A DNA stretch of 44,459 nucleotides, taken from Phaeoceros laevis. Lineage: Eukaryota > Anthocerotophyta > Anthocerotopsida > Notothyladales. The stretch is taken from the NCBI GenBank assembly GCA_049999765.1, contig JBNGIQ010009448.1, positions 60,878-105,336 on the forward strand, in the 5' to 3' direction. Numbering within the stretch: position 1 is the stretch's first letter; each line of letters opens with the position of its first letter. Under the pieces are notes generated by a model. That model worked only from the letters and a program-made list of their open reading frames with translations. It ran no database searches and was not told the origin of the DNA. Both the position numbers and the translations under genes were made by a program. Positions 38,282-44,459 of the stretch are shown piece after piece.

Positions 38282-39229
38282 CTAATAAGGGTCTGATTTC
38301 TTCCTGCCTTTTCAGAGTGATTCTCCTATTCATTCATTCAGCAGTCTGAGGTTGTTTCTCTCCTCGCATGCTGGTTGGTGGCAGCGCAAGAGTGTACAGG
38401 ATTGATTTTCGAATTAGGTCTGCCAGGATTGTGCTGGCCATTCTTTGTGATCACCCACCTGATTTGTATATTGATTTAGAGTGTCACAGATACAATGACA
38501 ATAACCCCCTCCCCGGGCAAGGGAATGTTGCCGCTTTTTGCAGCTTGAACATTCATGTAAGCACCTCTGGGAGGCCAAATTGTGTCCTACCTAGAGGCTA
38601 GAGCTTAGGCAATAAGAAACATTGCCTGATGAGCAAGAATGCAAGCCAATGTGCACATGAGAGCTCCTATCCCTAGGGCCGTCGTTCTTGTTGTCATGCA
38701 TTTGCCTGAAGGGACATGTCATGGGACTCATGTGCCTGCATAGTTCCGCGATTGGGATGTAAAAACGAAGAGGGTTCATGGTTTGCCTCTTGTCTTGAAT
38801 GTCTTTTATTTTTATGGTACATGGACAAGTAGGCATATGGCGCTTCATTTCGCCGCGTCTGTGGTACGCAAGTAACCCGTCAATCACTTCAAATAAACTT
38901 CTTCTTCACGAATATTCTCTCACCTCACGTGCACATGCAAGTCTATCTTTCTAGAGCGAGCATCCTCCTCTGCACCGTCTCCATGTGAAGCCTCCGAATC
39001 CTCTCCTGCCGGGGGTTCATCTGAATCCTCTCCTCCCGTGGCCCCCAGTAGTCTACATCCTCTGATTCCTGTCCCTCCTCTCCCTCCGTAGAGGCCATTT
39101 CCCCCAGTAGTAGTTGCATACTCCTACAGTAACTAAAAAAAAATTCATCCCCACAAACCATTTCCAAATTGAGTCATCCCCCGCCCTGCTCTCAAACCTG
39201 TGCCGTCTTGTACTGCGGGCAGGAACAAG
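38282..39229. other. 3' flank and uninterpreted sequence
   Basis: The left part is the 3' region of the membrane-protein gene. On the minus strand at about 38943-39160 an Arg/Glu-rich ORF of about 70 codons may be a degraded 3' part of the adjacent GH17 relic or chance. No other feature is seen. Confidence 0.35.
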
Positions 39230-39830
39230 GCTGTAATTCCAGCCTCTGCCGGAGAGGTCAAGTGGATACTTGATCTGTCCTGAACTGGTAAAATTCCCCA
39301 ATGCCGCTCAAAGGTGCCTGACTGTAAACTTCTGACATTCTCATCAAGAAGGGCAGAGAGATAGAAGTTGAAAGATTTGTTCGGGACCTTGGAGTGCCAC
39401 GTTCAGACATCATGTGATTTAACAGAGCCTGAGTGAACCTGCAGGCGTTATCGCTGGTGGCACCCGTTCCACCATCTGGCCATCCCACTTCCCCTAGGAC
39501 AACTGGCAAGTCTGGACTCTGAAGCTCCAAGAGCAGCCAAGGAAATCGCAACTGAATCAAGAGTGCCTCCACCATGTTATGGTACACATAAAGCACCGTC
39601 TACGACAGGATTAGGGTTCTCTTCTCCACAGAAGGCGTATGTCATTTGGAGCTCCGTATCAAGATCCATTCCCAAGTAGGGGTGGAGGTTGACAATAAAA
39701 TGAGGCTTAAGTCTGCTGAGCAGATCAACGATACCTCTCTTTTCAAAGGTAGACTCGAATAAATTGTACACAGATAGCTTGTTTGATATCAAGCATGCAT
39801 TGAAAACGACGGCCATGTTTTGCCGTGTTC
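39230..39830 (-). pseudogene. Truncated, frameshifted GH17 beta-1,3-glucanase relic
   Basis: GH17 enzymes hydrolyse beta-1,3-glucan (callose) in the wall. Homology starts abruptly at a possible splice acceptor (39830), in the middle of the catalytic domain. It continues through a block matching the family's NVYPYF region (here FIVNLHPYLG) and the nucleophile motif GEVGWPDGG, then a YLSALLDEN block and a HWGI block. The reading frame changes twice, near 39590 (before YHNM) and near 39385 (after GTP), and no in-frame splice sites explain this. The N-terminal half, with the signal peptide and the proton-donor GNE region, is absent from the window. I call it a pseudogene; two sequencing errors would be the alternative. 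An exon of another gene lies immediately upstream. Confidence 0.75.
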
Positions 39831-39843
39831 CTGTGAAAAGATT

Positions 39844-40286
39844 TCATACCAACCAGGTTGTAAGAAGGTAGCGGAAACCAAAGCCCAATATGCAACACAG
39901 CAGCATGATGTACAATTGTTGCTCTGTGCGAGGACCAAAGCACCTAAAGAAAAGGTTGACGAGGTTAAGATTGTTGGTGGGAGTAAGAAGACCTGTTTTT
40001 GCATTGAAAATTGGCAACCTATGCCGGGGGCAAGGAACAATCTTGAGGAGCTGGGGGAGAGAGTAGATAACGTTGAGCAATTGAGGGACAAAGAAGAGCA
40101 ACGAAGTCTCACTGAAGTGGCCCAAGATTCCCACAACGGCCAACGCCATCCCTGCAAAGTAGGTAAAAGAGTCCCCCACAAATACAGACGAAGGGTACCA
40201 GTTAAAGGCCAGCAGCCCCAAGGACACCCCCACCATGGGTTGCAGCAAGGGGTTGGTGAAGCTTTGGTGACGGGGATGGAGGATTC
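39844..40286 (-). pseudogene. Isolated C-terminal exon of ALG7/DPAGT1-type GlcNAc-1-phosphotransferase
   Basis: The full enzyme adds GlcNAc-1-phosphate to dolichyl phosphate at the ER, the first step of N-glycan assembly. Here about 145 residues are readable from a splice acceptor at 40286 to a TGA at 39844-39846. They include NWYPSSVFVGDSFTYFAG, VVGILGHFSET and CPRHRLP, which are diagnostic of the family's C-terminal part. The stop lies where the family normally ends, so this exon looks intact. No upstream exons with the N-terminal membrane and active-site segments can be found, and another gene begins at 40810 on the other strand. It is therefore probably a truncated duplicate. A real gene with a very long intron cannot be fully ruled out. 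Confidence 0.7.
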
Positions 40287-40809
40287 CTACCGAGCGTAAG
40301 CAGAGGAATCGCACGAAGAATTGTTTAGGCGTCATCACTGTTGCCTGCCCTGCCCGTCTCTTCATCCTCACAACATATTGGTGCAGCGCACTGTTCCTTC
40401 ATCTCAAAAACATGTTCACATATCCTGACGGAACATTTTCTCTGACGAAACAGATCTTTCACAATTTCAGCTATTCCTGGAGAGGCGAATTTACAACAGT
40501 AGTGATAGCATCCAATTGCGGGGGCCAAGCTCGCTCTCCACCAAAGGCGTGTGCAGCAGCGGACTCATGATTTCGTGTCAGAATTTCTATGCTTTCCGAA
40601 GTTCTCAGCCAAATCGTCTGTGATTGGAGAGGTGTGTTCAAAACTCTCATTCATGATGAGGCTCGCATCCACGGGATACAAATGCCTCTTGCCAGCTTCC
40701 TTTTTCCCAAACAACACAGATCTTCTCATCCGGGATGCCAAGTTTCGTTCTGCCGGGGTCATCAGCAGGGAAACCAGCTCGGGCTAGCCGTAACGTCAAC
40801 TCTGAAGGC

Positions 40810-41223
40810 ATGGCAGCATCAGCAGCTTCGAAATACAGAGCGGCATCGGCGGGGCTTTTCCTGGCGGTGCTGCTTGTGGCCGGGCAAATGTCTGGATGCC
40901 AGGCTCAGTCCTGCATCCAGGCAGCCATTCAAGGGATATCCGAAGTGGATTTCAGTCTTGCCGGTCTGCTCTCCCTGTTATCGACCACGTGTGACGTGGA
41001 AACCGCCGCCGGCGCCTTGACTTGCTGCCGCACGATGCTCAGGACGGAGGCCTGCGTGGAAGAGATTTGCCGGTTCGCGATTGGAGCTCCCGCAGTCTTC
41101 CCAGACACCGCAGAGATGGCTGCCGTCGTGTGGTATGCTTGCGGCTGCCGGATCACTGCTACCCCCGCGGCCGAGACGGTGGAGACGGAGGAGCCCGAAG
41201 TGACGCCTTCACCACCAGTCTGA
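40810..41223 (+). CDS. Small secreted cysteine-rich protein, unknown
   Basis: From the ATG at 40810 the ORF encodes 137 aa. Residues 14-30 form a hydrophobic signal-peptide core followed by a plausible cleavage site near CQAQ. The mature part has eight Cys: one near its start, one in TTCD, a CC pair, one in EAC, one in EIC, and a final CGC. This resembles but does not match the lipid-transfer-protein 8-Cys pattern, which has CxC directly after the CC pair and two single Cys at the end. The C-terminus is Glu/Thr/Pro-rich with no GPI-type hydrophobic end. An in-frame ATG at 40735 would add 25 residues before the signal peptide, so the later start is preferred. Function unknown. Confidence 0.6.
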   Translation: MAASAASKYRAASAGLFLAVLLVAGQMSGCQAQSCIQAAIQGISEVDFSLAGLLSLLSTTCDVETAAGALTCCRTMLRTEACVEEICRFAIGAPAVFPDTAEMAAVVWYACGCRITATPAAETVETEEPEVTPSPPV

Positions 41224-41290
41224 GACCGTCAGAATTGAGGAGCAAGTTTTCTGAAGCAGAAGCTTCTGTAAAAAGTTAGAAGTTTCTTTA

Positions 41291-41460
41291 TAGTGTTTAA
41301 TTGGGCTAGGTGGGAAGTTTGATAAGCTACTATACCTGGCGAGGTGTTCAATTCCCATGTGGAGTTGGTTAGAAATTTATTTTTAGTGTTTGATTGGGCT
41401 ACGTGGGAAGTTTGATAAGCTACCTAGCGAGGTGTTCAATTCCCATGTGGAGTTGGCTAG
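41291..41460 (+). repeat. 93-bp tandem duplication
   Basis: Two near-identical units starting TAGTGTTT at 41291 and 41384, each running to GTGTTCAATTCCCATGTGG. They follow the 3' end of the Cys-rich gene. Confidence 0.85.
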
Positions 41461-41682
41461 ACACCATAATCTCACTCCTGCGAGGCTACGACTACTACTC
41501 CTATGCTTTCAATGGGAGTTAGAAGTAAAGGATCATTCTCTTGCCAATCCCCTGTTCAGAGGTCCTGAGGTGTCGCTAGTTTGAGTGTATACTGTACCCT
41601 TATGGCATTCTTCAAAACTACACATATAAGTTCGAATCCATCAGCCGTGTAAGGAAAAATAGATCCTCTTGATGCACCCAAA

Positions 41683-41766
41683 TCCGACCTGCCGGAATCG
41701 AACCAGCGACCTAAGGATTCCAGCAACCACTACAGTCCTCCGCTCTACCAACTGAGCTAAGGTCGG
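41683..41766 (-). tRNA. tRNA-Tyr (GTA) with an 11-nt intron
   Basis: On the minus strand the gene starts CCGACCTTAGCTCAG and ends with CAGGTCGG plus discriminator A. The 7-bp acceptor stem (CCGACCT with AGGTCGG) pairs perfectly. A box (TAGCTCAGTTGG) and B box (GGTTCGATTCC) match nuclear Pol III promoters. The anticodon is GTA. An 11-nt intron follows the base 3' of the anticodon, as in nearly all plant tRNA-Tyr genes; without it the tRNA is 73 nt. CCA is not encoded. Confidence 0.96.
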
Positions 41767-42073
41767 ATACGACCTGGCTGCTAGAAAAAATATTTTAACT
41801 AACCAAAACAAAACCTCAAGTGTATCTGAAAAATCGATCGACTCTGTCCGCTTATAGGGGGTCATTCGTTTCCTCTGGGACTTCTTCCCTACTAACTTGT
41901 CCCCGATGTATAACGTCAAAGCCAGTATCCTCAGATGAAGTCCAGCCCACCACAGTTTCACCACACAGTAATTGATGCAATGAACACAATGTCAGTTACC
42001 ACAAACCTGTATCCGGAATATATGTGAATTTAAATGATGTTTCAAGAGGCCCTCAACCTTCACTCACCATGAC

Positions 42074-42390
42074 CAAATCGTAGGTGGACACTCTCTCCTG
42101 GACGCACCGCTTGACCAAATCGTAGATTCATCCGAGCCCGGGCTGGCCCGCGGGATTCATCTTGCTGGCCCGGTGGGAAAGCATCCGCTCTAGATTTGCA
42201 CAACGCTCGTCGAAGTAGAGGGAACAGAACTGGATCACCCGTTCCAGCACGGCGCCGGTGGAGATGTATGGCAGCTCGAATTCGGTGTCGTAGGGTGGTT
42301 TGATGAGTTTGGCCTTGGTCACGGTCGACAGGTGGCGAGCCACGTCTCTCCTGATGGGGTGAGCTGTGCCTTCACCACTTTTCAGCGTCA
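42074..42390 (-). pseudogene. SKP1-like / BTB-POZ fold fragment
   Basis: SKP1 proteins link F-box proteins to cullin in ubiquitin ligases. After a possible splice acceptor near 42391 the frame reads LTLKSGEG, then a diverged middle, then LPYISTGAVLERVIQFC. This matches the SKP1 pattern of a beta-strand start and the ILAKVIEYC helix. A TGA at 42125-42127 interrupts the frame; in the same frame beyond it YDLV occurs twice because of a short tandem duplication (GACCAAATCGTAG copies at 42071 and 42112). No first exon or C-terminal SKP1 helices could be found. I judge it a diverged, probably dead copy. It could instead be one exon of a real but unusual gene. Confidence 0.4.
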
Positions 42391-42440
42391 AGACTGAAGG
42401 TATTGCTCGAGTAGTAGCTTCTGTACTAGCTTCTGTACTA

Positions 42441-42768
42441 GTGCTGTCAGCAGGAGGATCTGTGCTGGCAATGGATGGATTGTTGCCTAGAGCTGGGTTT
42501 TAAATTGTCACAGGTCGAGGACTGGTCGGCTACAGGATTCTCCAATTGCAAAGCACTAGCTGTCCATGGTGACAGTGTCAACAGCTGCAGGAGGATCTGA
42601 CCTGTCCATGGATGGATTATTGTCAACAGCTAGGTTTAACTTGTCACAGGTCGAGGACTGGTGATCTAAACCACTACCTCTGCTAGACTAATTGACAGTG
42701 TCAGCAGGAGGATCTGGGCTATTCATGGATGGATGGATGGAATTAATTTGTCATAGGTCGAAGACTAC
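42441..42768 (+). repeat. Three diverged tandem repeats of about 120 bp
   Basis: Units at about 42441-42529, 42573-42664 and 42692-42768 share, in order, GTCA...CAGGAGGATCTG, ATGGATGGAT and TTGTCACAGGTCGAGGACT. The third copy is shorter and carries an extra GGAT microsatellite. Confidence 0.75.
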
Positions 42769-42799
42769 TTAGGATCCGCCATTGCAACCACTAAGCTGA

Positions 42800-43992
42800 C
42801 AAGTTCATGATCATGAACTCGGGAGGAATGATGAGCTCCTCAGGAACGTATGGCTGAGTGATTCTTTGCCTGCAGGCCTTTATTTAGAAACCTTGATGCG
42901 CTTGAACGATTCAGCTGTCTGTCTTCAGATTCGATGTAAATTTGCATGTGGGTTGCAGTTCTCCTGGGCAGTAGGGCTTCTGGCGTCCTGCAGCAACTTA
43001 GGCGGTTGTTTCTTTTCAAATTCGTCTTACAAGTAGTCTGCCAGTTGTACCTCGTTGCTGCCTGCTGGGTGCAGTCTAGATCTAACTCTTTGTCATGGAT
43101 ACATACATACAGTGTTAAAGTGACTGAAATCCCTGTGATTCCGCCGTACCACTTGTACATGTATCTTACTGGACATGACTTCTAGCTAGCTTAAGCAACA
43201 TCATTCACATGAGTTTTGGTGTTACAAAACTGCACAGTGGAGGCATGAGCAATTATCATGGCATGATGGCAAGGGCTAGAAACCCAAGACGTTTTCTGTA
43301 AAATATACATCACTAGTACAGACACCCACAAAACAACAATCTACTTAGAAGATTGAACGCCAAGGGTTGCAACTGTTGCTCTTGAAACCACATCGAAACC
43401 AAGAAAATTCATGACATCCAAGCAGGCCTCAATAGAAATGCCTGCCCCTCCAGTACTGCAGCCTCCTATTCATGATTGAATGTGGCTGCTCTTGAAAAAT
43501 GCAAGAAACTATAACGCTGGCTGGTTACTTTCCAATTGAAACACATCCTTTAGAAACCGCAAATGTTTCAAAGATTGCACGAGATTGGCAGCAGTTTCTC
43601 TTGAAACCTCTCCTAGCTAGGGGAATGATGAAGAAACTGCACATGCCTCCTGGCTGTATGTGTCTCCAGACCTATTTAACCTTGCCTCAGGGTGGTTCAC
43701 AAACCTATCTGCTTCCCATTCGGTGCTGTGGAGTAGCTTTTTGCTCAGGTATGTGAAGTCGTGAGTTTTTTGCTCAGCACCTGGGATGATCCCAGCCTTC
43801 CTGACTCTTCTTGTCCTTGAGCAATTTTAGGCCCTGCCTGCATTCAGGTACCTGCATTTGTTGTTTGTCCATTTCCTTATCCATCTCACATAGTCCTAGG
43901 TAACAAACTATCACCGATGGAAGCTGTTTTTGCTCCTGCGCAGTTCTAAGAGAAGTTGGAGCTCAGTTTGCAGCACGGATTGATCAGCTGAA
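42800..43992. other. Intergenic, no gene seen
   Basis: Short ORFs without recognisable motifs. The right end is the promoter and leader of the secreted protein beginning at 43993. Confidence 0.45.
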
Positions 43993-44459
43993 ATGGCTCC
44001 CAACTGCAATGACCTCGTCGGCATTTTGGTGCTGGCATTCTTCCTGGCACCGGCCATCTTGCTGGGGCCTGGTGCCACCTTAGTTTCCGCAACAGGTACC
44101 TGGCATTCTTCCCTCTTTGCAACTTGCTTTCAACAATCTGTCAAGCACATCAAGACTTGTGTTTACCAAAGAACCACAATTTCCTCTGCTGACAACATTG
44201 AATTCTCGTTGCAGGCGGTGGCGGTCCTTGCACCCCGTACGAGCGCGCAATCACCATCGCCGTGAACAGCGTGGACGACATCTACAAGCGCCTCAACCAC
44301 CCGCCCACAACCACAGTCGAGCTGGTACTCCAGAAAGACCTAAAACTCCCCACCACCCTCACCTTCTCCGACCTCTTCTCCTGCACCATCTTCACCAGCA
44401 AGTCCACCCCGCCCCTGGCCCTGCTCATGCCCGACGACACCACCGGCCCGGTCCTGGCC
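43993..44459 (+). CDS. Secreted protein, unrecognised, cut by window end
   Basis: Exon 1 (43993-44095) starts with ATG and encodes a long hydrophobic signal peptide. A GT-AG intron (44096-44214) separates it from exon 2, which stays open to the window edge. The exon 2 start is Gly-rich with an early Cys, followed by a helix-like stretch (ITIAVNSVDDIYKRL) and a Thr/Pro/Leu-rich region with one more Cys. The string ALLMPDDTTGPVLA faintly recalls the fasciclin-domain H1 motif, but this is too weak to name the protein. Exon 2 is GC-rich like the other secreted-protein genes here. Confidence 0.6.

Noticed and set aside
39820-40299. 159-codon plus-strand ORF
   Set aside because: Antisense to the ALG7 C-terminal exon, whose minus-strand frame has clear family motifs.
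40325-40762. Minus-strand ORFs upstream of the ALG7 exon, considered as its missing exons
   Set aside because: Their translations do not resemble any part of ALG7/DPAGT1.
40810-41223. Calling the Cys-rich protein a lipid-transfer protein
   Set aside because: The order of the last four Cys does not fit the 8-Cys motif.
41641-41964. 107-codon minus-strand ORF
   Set aside because: It is translation through the tRNA-Tyr gene and flank.
43993-44459. Calling the last gene a fasciclin-like protein
   Set aside because: Only one short string resembles fasciclin H1, and the gene is truncated.

Overview
The window is nuclear DNA of a land plant, most likely a non-seed plant such as a bryophyte (a hornwort would fit well), lycophyte or fern. 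The evidence is gene content. There are spliced genes with short GT-AG introns, a plant organelle RNA recognition (PORR) protein, a plastid MEP-pathway IspD, a nepenthesin-type aspartic protease, an intron-containing tRNA-Tyr, and an intronless terpene synthase of the fungal/microbial type that is known from non-seed plants but not seed plants. The window also holds a complete 15-exon B12-dependent methylmalonyl-CoA mutase, an enzyme not normally credited to land plants. No species name can be read from the sequence.

Layout. 1-2.3 kb: part of an unclassified mobile element with two overlapping minus-strand ORFs and a 100-N gap. 2.5-3.1 kb: short repeats and a GGAA microsatellite. 3.6-7.55 kb (+): methylmalonyl-CoA mutase. 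7.97-11.76 kb (-): DEAD-box helicase of the DDX56/Dbp9/RH16 group, tail-to-tail with the mutase and head-to-head with a PORR protein (11.89-13.28 kb, +) across a 131-bp promoter carrying a telo-box. 13.3-17.8 kb: gene-free and rich in minisatellites (periods 14 to 66 bp), two of them interrupted by 10-N gaps. 17.8-19.9 kb (-): IspD. 20.3-21.5 kb (-): ribosomal protein uL16/RPL10, also with a telo-box. 21.9-28.1 kb (+): an 11-exon TPR-DnaJ protein with nucleoporin-like FG motifs. 28.1-31.3 kb: mostly gene-free, with a small acidic repeat protein and a 76-bp near-perfect palindrome. 31.3-32.8 kb (+): aspartic protease. 33.3-34.6 kb (+): trichodiene-synthase-family terpene synthase. 34.6-37.2 kb: no convincing gene. 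37.2-38.3 kb (+): multi-pass membrane protein. 39.2-40.3 kb (-): a frameshifted GH17 glucanase relic directly behind a lone C-terminal exon of ALG7/DPAGT1. 40.8-41.2 kb (+): small secreted Cys-rich protein. 41.68-41.77 kb (-): tRNA-Tyr. 42.1-42.4 kb (-): SKP1-like relic. 43.99 kb to the end (+): a secreted protein cut by the window edge.

How the genes relate. There is no operon-like cluster; this is an ordinary, fairly compact plant locus. Two themes stand out. Ribosome production links the helicase and RPL10, and both have telo-box promoters typical of that regulon. Unusual metabolism links a mitochondrial-type mutase that needs adenosylcobalamin with an intronless, GC-rich terpene synthase of probable microbial ancestry. 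The exon coordinates were derived by hand from splice signals and reading-frame continuity. For the mutase, helicase, RPL10 and TPR-DnaJ genes the exon lengths sum to whole codons, which is an internal check.
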